Notes: a model not told the origin generated them from the letters alone. A stretch of DNA of 64,000 nucleotides from Actinokineospora spheciospongiae (GCF_000564855.1 NZ_AYXG01000048.1:1-64000); one strand, 5' to 3'; positions 40,229 through 49,327 are shown, counted from the first letter of the stretch. Numbers and translations: made by a program.

Positions 40229-41500
40229 GTGTCCCAGCGGCGCGTTGTGATAACCGGGATCGGCGTCATCGCCCCGGGCGGTGCGGGCACGAAGGCGTTC
40301 TGGGAGCTGATCACCTCCGGCGCCACGGCGACCCGGCTGATCACCTCGTTCGACCCCACCCCGTTCCGCTCCCGGATCGCGGCCGAGTGCGACTTCGACC
40401 CGGTGCTCGGCGGGCTCGACCCCGAGCAGGTCGGGCGGCTGGACCGGGTGGCCCAGTTCGCCGTGGTCGCGGCCGGGGAGGCGTTGGCCGACAGCGGGTT
40501 CGAGGCGGGCGGCCACCCGCCGGAGCGGTTCGGGGTGAGCATCGGCACCGCCGTCGGCTGCACCCAGCGGTTGGAGGAGCAGTACGTGGCGATCAGCGGC
40601 GGCGGGCAGCACTGGCTGGTCGACCACACCGCGGGCAGCCCGCACCTCCACGACTACTTCGTGCCCAGCTCGATCGCCGCGGAGGTGGCGTGGCTGGCAG
40701 GCGCGGAGGGCCCGGCCACCGTGGTCTCGGCCGGGTGCACCTCCGGCATCGACGCCATCGGCCACGCCGCCGAGCTGATCCGCGAGGGCTCGGTGGACGT
40801 GGTGCTCGCCGGTGGCACCGACGCGCCGATCTCCCCGATCACGGTGGCCTGCTTCGACGCGATCACCGCGACCTCGCCGCGCAACGACGACCCGGAGCAC
40901 GCCTCCCGGCCATTCGACCGCACCCGCAACGGGTTCGTGCTCGGCGAGGGCGCTGCGGTGCTGGTGCTGGAGGAGCGCGCGGCGGCGCGCAGGCGCGGGG
41001 CCCGCATCTACGCCGAGGTCGCCGGGTTCGCCTCGCGCGGCAACGCCCACCACATGACCGGCCTGCGCCCGGACGGCAAGGAGATGTCGGCGGCCATCAC
41101 CGCCGCGCTGGCCGAGGCGCGGCTGGCACCGGAGTCGGTGGACTACGTCAACGCGCACGGCACCGCGACCAGGCAGAACGACGTCCACGAGACCGCCGCG
41201 CTCAAGGACAGCCTCGGCGAGCACGCCTGGCGGGTGCCGATCAGCTCGATCAAGTCCATGCTCGGGCACTCCCTCGGCGCGATCGGCGCCATCGAACTGG
41301 CCGCGAGCGCCCTGGCCATCGACCGCGCGGTGGTGCCGCCCACGGCCAACCTGCGCGAGCCGGACCCGGCGCTGGACCTGGACTACGTGCCGCTGACCGC
41401 GCGCGAGCGCCGCACCCGCGCCGTGTTGAAGGTCGGCAGCGGCTTCGGCGGGTTCCAGAGCGCGATGGTGCTGACCGACGGGGAAGGGACGGACCGGTGA
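40229..41500 (+). CDS. Type II PKS ketosynthase KS-alpha
   Basis: Encodes 423 residues from a GTG with CAGGAGG. Catalytic Cys170 in VSAGCTSGID, His310 in VNAHGTATRQND and His347 in SMLGHSLGA match KS-alpha placement; length is standard. With the chain-length factor it performs the repeated decarboxylative condensation of malonyl-ACP into a poly-beta-ketone. First gene of the KS-CLF-ACP-KSIII-hydroxylase operon, with its stop overlapping the next start. Confidence 0.97.
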   Translation: MSQRRVVITGIGVIAPGGAGTKAFWELITSGATATRLITSFDPTPFRSRIAAECDFDPVLGGLDPEQVGRLDRVAQFAVVAAGEALADSGFEAGGHPPERFGVSIGTAVGCTQRLEEQYVAISGGGQHWLVDHTAGSPHLHDYFVPSSIAAEVAWLAGAEGPATVVSAGCTSGIDAIGHAAELIREGSVDVVLAGGTDAPISPITVACFDAITATSPRNDDPEHASRPFDRTRNGFVLGEGAAVLVLEERAAARRRGARIYAEVAGFASRGNAHHMTGLRPDGKEMSAAITAALAEARLAPESVDYVNAHGTATRQNDVHETAALKDSLGEHAWRVPISSIKSMLGHSLGAIGAIELAASALAIDRAVVPPTANLREPDPALDLDYVPLTARERRTRAVLKVGSGFGGFQSAMVLTDGEGTDR

Positions 41501-42729
41501 GCCGCACCGTGGTGACCGGGATCGGGGTGATCGCCCCGACCGGGCTGACCCTGCCGGAACACTGGTCGGCGACGCTGCGCGGGGAGAACCGGATCGACCG
41601 GATCAGCCTGTTCGACCCGGAGCGCTACCCCAGCAGGCTCGCAGGCGAGGTGCGCGGGTTCGTGCCCGCCGAGCGGGTGCCCGGCAGGCTGGTCCCGCAG
41701 ACCGACCGGATGACCCGGTTCGCCATCGCCGCGGCCGACGGGGCGTTCGCCGACGCCGCCGTGGACACCACCGGTCTGTCCCCGCTGGAAATGGGGGTGG
41801 TGACCGCCAACTCCTCCGGTGGGTTCGACTTCGGGCAGCGCGAGCTGCAGAACCTGCACGCCAACAGCCCCAAGCACGTCAGCGCGTACATGTCCTTCGC
41901 CTGGTTCTACGCGGTCAACTCCGGGCAACTGTCCATCCGGCACAACCTGCGCGGGCCCGCCGGGGTGCTGGTGGCCGAGCAGGCGGGCGGCCTCGCCGCG
42001 GTCGCGCAGGCCCGCAGGCGGGTGCGCGCGGGCACCAGGGTGGTGCTCACCGGCGGGGTCGACTCGCCGCTGTGCCCCTACGGGCTGGCCGCGCTGATGG
42101 CGGGCGGCAGGCTGAGCACCCGCGACGACCCGCGCACCGCCTACCTGCCCTTCGACGCCGACGCGGCCGGGCAGGTGCCCGGCGAGGGCGGCGCGCTGCT
42201 GGTGGTCGAGGAGGCCGAGGCGGCGCGGGCCAGGGGGGCGCGGGTGTACGGGCAGATCGCGGGTTACGGCGCCACCTTCGACCCGCGCCCCGGCTCCGGC
42301 CGCCCGCCGAACCTGCGCCGGGCGATCGAGGTCGCCCTCGACGACGCCGAGGCGGCGCCCGCCGACATCGGCGTCGTGTTCGCCGACGCCGCCGCGGTCC
42401 CCGAGCTCGACCGGGTGGAGGCCGACGCGCTCGCGGCGGTCTTCGGCCCGCGCGGGGTGCCCGTCACCGCACCCAAGGCGGGCACCGGGCGGCTGTCGTC
42501 CGGCGCGGCCCCGCTCGACCTGGTCGGCGCGCTGCTGACGCTGCGCGAGGGGAGCATCCCGCCGACCGCCAACACCACCGTCGACCCCGGCTACGGCATC
42601 GACCTGGTGGTCGGCGCGCCGCGGCCGGTCGAGGCCACCGCCGCGCTGGTGGTGGCCAGGGGGGTCGGTGGCTTCAACACCGCCATGGTGGTCCGAACCG
42701 AGTCCAGGACAGGAAGGAACCCCCGATGA
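41497..42729 (+). CDS. Type II PKS chain-length factor (KS-beta)
   Basis: Encodes 410 residues from a GTG overlapping the KS-alpha stop. The Cys is replaced by Gln162 (VAEQAGG), the hallmark of KS-beta. The length gate that in the actinorhodin protein is Phe109/Thr112/Phe116 reads Phe110/Gly113/Leu117 here (GGFDFGQREL). Smaller residues at the second and third positions are associated with chains longer than octaketide, so decaketide or longer is expected. It dimerises with KS-alpha; the cavity between them sets chain length. Confidence 0.96.
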   Translation: MSRTVVTGIGVIAPTGLTLPEHWSATLRGENRIDRISLFDPERYPSRLAGEVRGFVPAERVPGRLVPQTDRMTRFAIAAADGAFADAAVDTTGLSPLEMGVVTANSSGGFDFGQRELQNLHANSPKHVSAYMSFAWFYAVNSGQLSIRHNLRGPAGVLVAEQAGGLAAVAQARRRVRAGTRVVLTGGVDSPLCPYGLAALMAGGRLSTRDDPRTAYLPFDADAAGQVPGEGGALLVVEEAEAARARGARVYGQIAGYGATFDPRPGSGRPPNLRRAIEVALDDAEAAPADIGVVFADAAAVPELDRVEADALAAVFGPRGVPVTAPKAGTGRLSSGAAPLDLVGALLTLREGSIPPTANTTVDPGYGIDLVVGAPRPVEATAALVVARGVGGFNTAMVVRTESRTGRNPR

Positions 42730-43001
42730 CCGAGCTGACCCTCGATGGCCTGATCACGATCATGCGCGAGTGCGCCGGTGAGGACGAGGCGGTCGACCTC
42801 GACGGCGGCGTCGAGGACACGCCGTTCGACGAGCTCGGCTACGACTCGCTGGCGCTGATGGAGGCGGCCTCCCGGGTCGGCCGCGACTACGGCGTCGACC
42901 TGCCCGAGGACGCGCTGGGCCGGGTGCGCACCCCGGGTGAGTTCCTCACCCTGGTCAACGACCGCCTCGCCGCGGTGACCGCGGCGGGCGGCGCGCTGTG
43001 A
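42726..43001 (+). CDS. Acyl carrier protein
   Basis: Encodes 91 residues; the ATG overlaps the chain-length factor stop. The phosphopantetheine attachment Ser41 lies in [14 protein letters not shown], and the rest is the acidic four-helix pattern of type II PKS ACPs. It carries the growing chain between KS, KR and cyclases. Its TGA overlaps the GTG of the KSIII homologue. Confidence 0.96.
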   Translation: MTELTLDGLITIMRECAGEDEAVDLDGGVEDTPFDELGYDSLALMEAASRVGRDYGVDLPEDALGRVRTPGEFLTLVNDRLAAVTAAGGAL

Positions 43002-44032
43002 CCGACCCGGCGCTCTACCTGGCCGGGTGCGGTACCTGGCTGCCGCCTCCGGTGGCAGCGGCGACCGCGGTCGCCGAGGGCCGCTTCGACCCCCGGCTGG
43101 CCCGCTCGACCGAGGTGGTCTCGGTCGCGGTCGCGGGGGCGGAGTCCGCCCCGGAGATGGCGGCCATGGCCGCCGGGGTGGCCCTGCGGCGCAGCGGGTG
43201 CGGTCCGGCCGACATCGACCTGGTGCTGCACGCCAGCTTCTTCCACCAGGGCCACGACCTGTGGGCGCCCGCCTCCTACGTGCAGCGGGTGGCGGTGGGC
43301 AACCGGTGCCCGGCGCTGGAGGTGGGCCAGGTCTCCAACGGCGGCATGGGCGCCCTGGAGCTGGCCGCGGCCTACCTGGCCGCGGCGCCGGGGCGCTCGG
43401 CGGCGCTGGTCACCACCGGCGACAAGTTCTGCCCGCCGGGGTTCGACCGCTGGCACAGCGATCCCGGCACCGTCTACGCCGACGGCGGTACCGCGGTGGT
43501 GCTGTCGCGGCGCGGCGGCTTCGCCAGGCTGCGCAGCCTGGTGACGGTGTCGGACCCGGAGCTGGAGGGCATGCACCGCGGCGACGACCCGTTCGGCGAC
43601 ACCCCGTTCAGCCACCGCCCCTCGGTTGACCTGGACGCCTGCAAGCGCGGGTTCCTGGCCACCGCGGGCACTTCGTTCGCGGTGGCCAGGGTCGGCGCCG
43701 GGCAGGCGACGGCGCTCAAGCGCGCGCTGGCGGAGGCGGGCGCGGAACTGGGTGACGTGGCCAGGGTGGTGCTGCCGCACCTGGGGCGCAGGCGGTTGCA
43801 GGCGGCCTACTTCGGGCGGTTCGACATCGACCCGGACCGCACGACCTGGCCGTGGAGCCGCACCGTCGGCCACCTCGGCGCAGGTGACACGTTCGCCGGG
43901 TTCGACCACCTGGTCTCCACCGGCCTGCTCGCCCCCGGCGAGCTGTGCCTGCTGGTCAGCGTCGGCGCCGGGTTCAGTTGGTCGTGCGCGGTGGTCGAGG
44001 TGTTGGAGCACCCGGACTGGGTGATCACCTGA
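42998..44032 (+). CDS. KSIII homologue with Ser in place of catalytic Cys
   Basis: Encodes 344 residues. The thiolase fold is clear, but the nucleophile position reads [16 protein letters not shown], Ser113 where KSIII enzymes have Cys. His261 ([11 protein letters not shown]) and the GHLGAGDTF motif (His292, Asp297) resemble KSIII-like acyltransferases such as CerJ rather than FabH with its GNTS Asn. DpsC of daunorubicin biosynthesis also has Ser at the nucleophile and selects a propionyl starter, working with the acyltransferase DpsD. Location directly after the ACP, plus a dedicated AT in the cluster, suggests a starter-unit priming or acyl transfer role. Confidence 0.88.
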   Translation: MTDPALYLAGCGTWLPPPVAAATAVAEGRFDPRLARSTEVVSVAVAGAESAPEMAAMAAGVALRRSGCGPADIDLVLHASFFHQGHDLWAPASYVQRVAVGNRCPALEVGQVSNGGMGALELAAAYLAAAPGRSAALVTTGDKFCPPGFDRWHSDPGTVYADGGTAVVLSRRGGFARLRSLVTVSDPELEGMHRGDDPFGDTPFSHRPSVDLDACKRGFLATAGTSFAVARVGAGQATALKRALAEAGAELGDVARVVLPHLGRRRLQAAYFGRFDIDPDRTTWPWSRTVGHLGAGDTFAGFDHLVSTGLLAPGELCLLVSVGAGFSWSCAVVEVLEHPDWVIT

Positions 44033-44061
44033 TCCGGACCCCGGAGCGGAAGGAGAGTTCG

Positions 44062-45708
44062 GTGTCAGCAGAGTCGGAGCGGGTGCCGGTGCTGGTGGTG
44101 GGCGCGGGAGGCGTCGGCCTGGCCGCGGCGCTGTTCCTCACCAGGCAGGGCGTGCGGCCGCTGGTGGTCGAGCGCCACGGGTCGACCTCGGTCTACCCGA
44201 GGGCGACCGGGTTGGCGCCCCGGACGCGGGAGCTGTTCCGCGAGGCCGGGGTGGACCGGGAGGTGCTCGCGGCGGGCAGCCTGATGGCCCGCAGCGGGGG
44301 CAAGGTGGTGGTGCGGCGGCTGGCCGGGGAGGACCTCGGCGCGGCCAGGCGCAATTCGCCGGTCGCCGACGACAGCACCGACGTGGTGGGCGCGTTCAGC
44401 CCGATCAACAGCAGCAACGGGATCTGCCCGCAGGACGTGCTCGAACCCATCCTGCTCGACCGCGCCCGCGCGGGCGGCGCACAGGTCCGGTTCGACACCG
44501 AGGTCACCGGCCTGCGGCAGGAGGCCGACCACGTGCTGGTCGACCTGCTCGACCGGGGCACCGGCCGCGAGTCCACCGTGGCGGCCGAGTACGTGGTCGC
44601 CGCCGACGGCGCGGACAGCGGCACCCGGCGGCGGCTGGGGATCGGCACCAGCGGCCCCGGCGCGCTGGGCGGCCCGATGATCAGCGTCCTGTTCCGGGCC
44701 GACCTGGCCGAGCTGGTGCGCGGCAATGAGTTCGTGGTCTGCGAGATCCGCAACGAGGAGACCGAGGGCCTGCTGCTGGCGATCAACAACACCGACCGCT
44801 GGGTCTTCTACATCTCCTGCCACCCGGAGCGCGGTGAGACCCCGGCGGACTTCCCGGTCGAGCGCTGCGTGTCCCTGGTCCGCGCGGCGATCGGCCTGCC
44901 GGACCTGGAGATCACCCCGCTGGCGGTCATGCCGTGGCAGCCCGCGGCCTTCACCGCCGACCGCTTCGCCGACGGGCGGGTCTTCCTCGCCGGTGACGCG
45001 GCGCACGTGATGCCGCCGAGCGGGGCCTACGGCCTCAACACCGGCATCGCGGACGCGCACAACCTGGCCTGGAAGCTCGGCCTGGTGCTCTCGGGCCGAG
45101 CGGGCGCGGGCCTGCTCGACAGCTATGCGGCCGAGCGCGAACCGGTGGCGGGCTTCACCGTGGCGCAGGCGATGCTGGTGCAGCGCAACCCGCGGCTGCA
45201 CTGGGACCTGGAGTCCTCGCTGGCCGAGCGCGAGCGGATCGGCATGGGCCACCCGGTGGTGGTGTCGCTGGGCTACCAGTACACCTCGGGCGCGGTGATC
45301 GGGCCGCGGTCGGAGCTGCCGTCGCTGGCCGACCCCGGTCTCGACCTCGATGGGCACCCCGGCAGCCGCGCCCCGCACCTGTGGGTGACCGAGAACGAAG
45401 TGCGCAAGTCCACGCTGGACCTGCTCGGCGACGGCTTCGTGCTGCTGTGCGGGCCAGACGGGCAGCGGTGGCGCGAGCACGCGGCCGGGTTGGTCGGGCA
45501 GGCCGGGTACCCGCTGCGGGTGCGCGTGATCGGCCCGGAGGGTGACGTGATCGACCCCGACCGGGTTTGGCCGACGGTGGCCGGGATCAAGCCGGACGGG
45601 GCGCTCCTGGTCCGACCGGACGGCTTCGTGGCCTGGCGGGCCGCCGACGCCGGGGCGCTGCCGGAGCTGGAGGCCGCGCTGCGGGCGGTGCTGGCCCTGG
45701 CGGGCTGA
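44062..45708 (+). CDS. Aromatic polyketide flavin hydroxylase (paralogue)
   Basis: Encodes 548 residues from a GTG with AAGGAGAG. FAD motif VLVVGAGGVGLAAALFLTRQG, DG motif VAADGADSGTRRRLGI, GD motif RVFLAGDAAHVMPPSGAYGLNTGI and a thioredoxin-like C-terminus (GFVLLCGPDGQRW). Shared stretches such as [20 protein letters not shown] and the GYQY block show common descent with the hydroxylase at 17404-19041. Last gene of the minimal PKS operon, so an early hydroxylation is likely. A strong bidirectional hairpin follows. Confidence 0.9.
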   Translation: MSAESERVPVLVVGAGGVGLAAALFLTRQGVRPLVVERHGSTSVYPRATGLAPRTRELFREAGVDREVLAAGSLMARSGGKVVVRRLAGEDLGAARRNSPVADDSTDVVGAFSPINSSNGICPQDVLEPILLDRARAGGAQVRFDTEVTGLRQEADHVLVDLLDRGTGRESTVAAEYVVAADGADSGTRRRLGIGTSGPGALGGPMISVLFRADLAELVRGNEFVVCEIRNEETEGLLLAINNTDRWVFYISCHPERGETPADFPVERCVSLVRAAIGLPDLEITPLAVMPWQPAAFTADRFADGRVFLAGDAAHVMPPSGAYGLNTGIADAHNLAWKLGLVLSGRAGAGLLDSYAAEREPVAGFTVAQAMLVQRNPRLHWDLESSLAERERIGMGHPVVVSLGYQYTSGAVIGPRSELPSLADPGLDLDGHPGSRAPHLWVTENEVRKSTLDLLGDGFVLLCGPDGQRWREHAAGLVGQAGYPLRVRVIGPEGDVIDPDRVWPTVAGIKPDGALLVRPDGFVAWRAADAGALPELEAALRAVLALAG

Positions 45709-45746
45709 GTCGAGGACGTGGAATGGGGTGGCCACCGGGGGTCGTC

Positions 45747-45794
45747 GGAAGGGGTTCCGCCCGCGATCGGAAGATCGCGGGCGGAACCTCTTCC
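45747..45794. terminator. Strong bidirectional terminator hairpin
   Basis: GGTTCCGCCCGCGATC (45753-45768) pairs perfectly with 45773-45788 around a GGAA loop, and outer bases GGAAG/CTTCC extend the stem to about 22 bp with one mismatch. It follows the minimal PKS operon and faces the convergent sugar methyltransferase operon. Confidence 0.85.
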
Positions 45795-45901
45795 GTTTCC
45801 GCGCCCAGGCGGAACACCACCAAGCCGCCCCCGCAACCGGGCACCACGGTTAACCGGACTCCGCCGATCCCGAAACGCACACCTGTCATCACGCCCGGGA
45901 A

Positions 45902-46028
45902 GAACACCGTCTGGGAGAGGAACACCCTGTCCTCACGGAACGTCCGGTCCCGAAGTGTGCGGCTGTTCGGTCGGGCATGACGTTCCGAGAACACCGCACC
46001 CTCGGAACACCGCGTCTTCGGAAACACC
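45902..46028. repeat. Cluster of GAACACC repeats between two terminators
   Basis: GAACACC occurs at 45902, 45920, 45989 and 46005, and a GAAACACC variant at 46021, irregularly spaced and often followed by G or C plus pyrimidines (GAACACCGC, GAACACCCT). The 45709-46087 gap has no gene with coding character. The repeat cluster sits between two hairpins and looks like a non-coding intergenic repeat family. Confidence 0.5.
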
Positions 46029-46067
46029 GCTGCCCCGCCCCCGGGGAGCCGGGGCGGGGCAGCGGTG
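46025..46067. terminator. 17-bp GC-rich hairpin after the sugar methyltransferase operon
   Basis: CACCGCTGCCCCGCCCC (46025-46041) pairs perfectly with 46051-46067 across a 9-nt loop. It starts 21 nt beyond the stop of the TylF-like gene (46088) on the minus strand and is the likely end of that operon. Confidence 0.8.
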
Positions 46068-46087
46068 GGCCCCGGGCGGGGAGCCGC

Positions 46088-46855
46088 TCAGGCGGAGCGG
46101 CGCCAGTAGACGCCGAACTTGTCGACGGTGACTATCTCGTCGGTGATGCCGTTGGCGTCGCGGTAGTCGTGCACGGCGTCCGCGCAGGCGCGCAGGCCGT
46201 AGTCGTCGATGATGGCGTAACCGCCGACCGAGAGCTTCGGGTAGAGGTTCTCCAGGACCGCGGTCGTCGACTCGTAGAGGTCACCGTCGAGGCGCAGGAC
46301 GGCGATCCGCTCGACCGGGGCCTCCGGCATCGTGTCCTTGAACCAGCCGGGGAGGAACTTCACCGCCTCGTCCAGCAGGCCGTAGCGGCGGAAATTCTCC
46401 TGGACCTGCTCCATCGGGATGCCCAGGACGTCGTTGTACTCGTGCATGCGCATCTTGCGGTCCCTCGGCTTGCTGTCCTCGCCGACCTCGGGCATGCCCT
46501 GGAACGAGTCGGCGACCCAGACCGCGCGGTCGTCCACGCCGTGGACCTTGAGGATGCCCCGCATGAAGATGCAGACGCCGCCGCGCCACACGCCGGTCTC
46601 GATGAGGTCGCCGGGGATGCCGTCGGCGATGACCCGCTCGACGCAGTCCTGCACGTTCTGCAGGCGCTTGAGGCCGACCATGGTGTGCGCGACCGTCGGC
46701 CAGTCCTCGCCGCGGGAGCGCAGTTCGGCGTTGTACGGGCCGTGCGGCGCGGCGCCCGGCCCCGCCGGGAGCCGGGGGTTCGAGCTGTCCTGGTACACCG
46801 TGTTCGTCAGCGTCCGCTTGAGCAGGTCGAGGTAGAGGTGGGTGGGGTTGTCCAT
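46088..46855 (-). CDS. TylF/MycF/SpnH-like sugar O-methyltransferase
   Basis: Encodes 255 residues from an ATG with GGAAGGA. SAM-binding region LIETGVWRGGVCIFMRGIL, VWVADSFQGMPEVGED, and the metal-binding acidic pairs in LRLDGDLYES and YAIIDDYG match the Mg-dependent macrocin O-methyltransferase family. Members methylate one hydroxyl of a 6-deoxyhexose already attached to an aglycone. Third gene after two MycE-like genes in the same operon, the same two-large-one-small set as spinosyn SpnI/SpnK/SpnH. Confidence 0.92.
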   Translation of the reverse strand: MDNPTHLYLDLLKRTLTNTVYQDSSNPRLPAGPGAAPHGPYNAELRSRGEDWPTVAHTMVGLKRLQNVQDCVERVIADGIPGDLIETGVWRGGVCIFMRGILKVHGVDDRAVWVADSFQGMPEVGEDSKPRDRKMRMHEYNDVLGIPMEQVQENFRRYGLLDEAVKFLPGWFKDTMPEAPVERIAVLRLDGDLYESTTAVLENLYPKLSVGGYAIIDDYGLRACADAVHDYRDANGITDEIVTVDKFGVYWRRSA

Positions 46856-46886
46856 CGGGGGTCCTTCCGGTCGGGTGGGGGCGGGG

Positions 46887-48047
46887 TCACCAGGTGGGCG
46901 TGCGGGGAATCCAATCGGGGATGCCGCCTTCGCGGTTGACGCCCTTCTCCAGGAAAGCGATGTTGTGGTGGGCGTAGACGCCGGTGAGCGACTCGGCCAC
47001 CGAACCCGCCGCGCCGGGACCGGTCCACTCCTCGTGGTGCAGGGCGTCGAGGAGGGTCTTGAGCAGGCCGATCGAGGTGCCCGGCCCGGCGACCGGGCCC
47101 GCGGTGCCGCCGTAGTCGGGCAGGTACGCCGTCCACAGGTCCTCGATGACGTAGAACCCGCCCGGACGCACGTGCGGGAACAGCGCCGCGAAGGTGGTGA
47201 GGATGTGGTCGTTCTTGTGGCTGCCGTCGTCGATGATGATGTCGAACGGGCCGTTGCGCTCGACCACCTCCGACAGCAGCGCCCGGTCGGACTGATCGCC
47301 GATGACGGTGGTGATCCGCAGCTCGTCGAGGCCGTTCTTGTCGAACAGGTCCATCCCGTACACGGTGCCGCGGCGGAAGTAGTGCTTCCACACCTTCAGT
47401 GACGCGCCGCCCTCATCGGGGTCCTGGTAGCCGCCGATGCCGATCTCCAGCAGCCGCACGGGTTCGTCGCGGAACCGGCTGAAGTGTTCCTCGTAGCGCC
47501 GGGCGAACCAGTGCAGCCCGCCCCACTTGTCCGAGCCGCACCGCGCCATCAGCTCGCCGAGGTCGGCCCGGCCCGGCTCGGTGCCAGCCAGCAGGGCGTC
47601 GACCGCCTTCGGTGTCTCCTCCACCAGCTCGATCCGGGGGACCCCGGACCCGTCGAGGGCCTTGCCGTAGAGCGGGACCGTGCGGCGGGCGGTGTGGGCG
47701 TGGCCGCTGTAGCGGCCGTAGAGGGCGCGAGCGAATTGGTGGACGTCGTACTCCACGCGCAGCCCGACCCGATCCGCGGTCGAGCCGGGCGCCACCTCGA
47801 TCGGGCGGCCGTCGACCACGGTGCACAGGAAGCTCGCCCGCTCGTCGCCGGACACGACGTCGAGCCCCACCGGCACCGGATGGGTGTTGCCGGGTCTGCG
47901 CGCGCGGAAGACCAACTCCTCGACCAGCAGGCGGGCGGTCTCGGCCAGGGGCAGTTCGGCCACGACCGCCCGCAGGCGCTCGTCGTCGTCCGCGGCCCGG
48001 ATCAGCCGCTCCAGAAACGCGGTGGCGCGTGGTGCTGCTACGTGCAT
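46887..48047 (-). CDS. MycE/SpnI/SpnK-like sugar O-methyltransferase (copy 1)
   Basis: Encodes 386 residues from the ATG at 48047; the frame is open far upstream but without coding character. An N-terminal helical domain (about 1-160) precedes a SAM domain with LLEIGIGGYQDPDEGGASLKVWKHYF and the metal-binding FDIIIDDGSHKNDH, as in mycinamicin MycE (399 residues). It probably methylates a specific hydroxyl of the attached deoxysugar. Thirty nt downstream of its paralogue at 48077. Confidence 0.92.
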   Translation of the reverse strand: MHVAAPRATAFLERLIRAADDDERLRAVVAELPLAETARLLVEELVFRARRPGNTHPVPVGLDVVSGDERASFLCTVVDGRPIEVAPGSTADRVGLRVEYDVHQFARALYGRYSGHAHTARRTVPLYGKALDGSGVPRIELVEETPKAVDALLAGTEPGRADLGELMARCGSDKWGGLHWFARRYEEHFSRFRDEPVRLLEIGIGGYQDPDEGGASLKVWKHYFRRGTVYGMDLFDKNGLDELRITTVIGDQSDRALLSEVVERNGPFDIIIDDGSHKNDHILTTFAALFPHVRPGGFYVIEDLWTAYLPDYGGTAGPVAGPGTSIGLLKTLLDALHHEEWTGPGAAGSVAESLTGVYAHHNIAFLEKGVNREGGIPDWIPRTPTW

Positions 48048-48076
48048 CCCGCTGTCCTTCCTCGGGTGGGTGGCCG

Positions 48077-49267
48077 TCACGACCGGGTGGCCCTGGCCGC
48101 GCGGAGCATGTCGGCAACGGGGCTGCCCGCCGCGTTGGACCCCTTCTCGACCACGGCCACGTTCGGGTACAGGTGCAGGCCGATGACCTGTGTGTCCGTC
48201 GGCAGCGGCGCGCGGGCGCCGGGGCGCAGGAATTCCTCGTGGTGCAGTCCGTCCACCAGGGTCTTGAGGAAGCCGACGGTGAACCGCGGGTCGCCGAGGT
48301 CGGTGTCGTCGCCGTGGAACACCTCGGGCCAGTACGCGGTGTGCAGGTCCTCGATGACGTAGAGCCCGGTGGGGCGCAGGTGGGGGAACAGGGTGTGGAA
48401 CGTGGAGATGACGTGCGAGCTGACGTGGCTGCCGTCGTCGATGACGATGTCGAAGGGACCGTGCCGCTCGGCGAACTCCAACAGCTCCTCCGGTTTGGAC
48501 TGGTCGGCCACGGTGGTGCTCAGCCGGGGGCCGTCGAGCGGGCTCTTGTCGGCGATGTCGATGCCGTGCACCAGCGCCCGGGGGAAGAAGTGCTTCCACA
48601 TGTGCAGCGACGTGCCGCCCCGGCGAGGGTCCTCGTAGCCGCCGATGCCGATCTCCAGGATCGTCAGCCGGTGCTCGCGCAGCGGGGCGAAGTGCCGTTC
48701 GTAGTGCGGGGTGTACTGGTGCAGCGCACCCCACTTGTCGGTGCCGCAGCGCACGGCCAGCTCGCCGAGGTCCGCCGCACCGCGCCGGTCGAGGACCTGC
48801 ACCACGCGCTGCACCACCCAGTAGTAGAACGGAGGGGGCACCTCGCGGTCGGGTGAGGGCACCACGAACCGGTGCCCTGGCCAGCGGATGGCGCGGGTGG
48901 CGGCGGTGACCAGCTCGCGCGGCCCGTACAGTGCGCGCGCCACCTCCACGAGGTCTTGGGCGATGACCGCCGGGGGCGGCGCGGTGCCGGGGGTGTGCCC
49001 GTCGCGGACCTCGATCCCACCGGGACCCACGCACACCGTGGTGGCCAGCTCGCGGCCGCGGTGGGCGAGGGCGAGCACGACCGACACCGCCTCCCCGGCG
49101 CGGACACCGGTGTCGCCGAGCCTGGCGCGGAAGACGACCTCCTCGACCAGCACCCGCGCGGTGCGCTCCACCCCCAACCCGTCGATCGCGGCGGTGACGT
49201 CGCCATCGGCTGATGCGGTCGCGGCGAGCAGGTCCCGGATGAGGTCGGTCGCCTCCGTGGCAAGCAT
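48077..49267 (-). CDS. MycE/SpnI/SpnK-like sugar O-methyltransferase (copy 2)
   Basis: Encodes 396 residues from the ATG at 49267; upstream sequence carries its SARP boxes, so a longer reading is unlikely. Same domain order as its neighbour, with ILEIGIGGYEDPRRGGTSLHMWKHFF and FDIVIDDGSHVSSH. It is clearly a paralogue but diverged across the N-terminal domain, as expected for different positions on the sugar. First gene of the three-gene sugar methylation operon and divergent from the glycosyltransferase-like gene. Confidence 0.92.
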   Translation of the reverse strand: MLATEATDLIRDLLAATASADGDVTAAIDGLGVERTARVLVEEVVFRARLGDTGVRAGEAVSVVLALAHRGRELATTVCVGPGGIEVRDGHTPGTAPPPAVIAQDLVEVARALYGPRELVTAATRAIRWPGHRFVVPSPDREVPPPFYYWVVQRVVQVLDRRGAADLGELAVRCGTDKWGALHQYTPHYERHFAPLREHRLTILEIGIGGYEDPRRGGTSLHMWKHFFPRALVHGIDIADKSPLDGPRLSTTVADQSKPEELLEFAERHGPFDIVIDDGSHVSSHVISTFHTLFPHLRPTGLYVIEDLHTAYWPEVFHGDDTDLGDPRFTVGFLKTLVDGLHHEEFLRPGARAPLPTDTQVIGLHLYPNVAVVEKGSNAAGSPVADMLRAARATRS

Positions 49268-49300
49268 GGCGCCGAGGCTGTCCCCCGGCGCTGGACCGCA

Positions 49301-49318
49301 GCTCGACCCGCGCTCGAA
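49301..49318 (-). promoter_or_regulatory. SARP-box pair before the sugar methylation operon
   Basis: On the minus strand TTCGAGC (49318-49312) and GTCGAGC (49307-49301) start 11 bp apart and end 34 nt before the ATG at 49267. Confidence 0.7.
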
Positions 49319-49327
49319 CCGGGGCGG

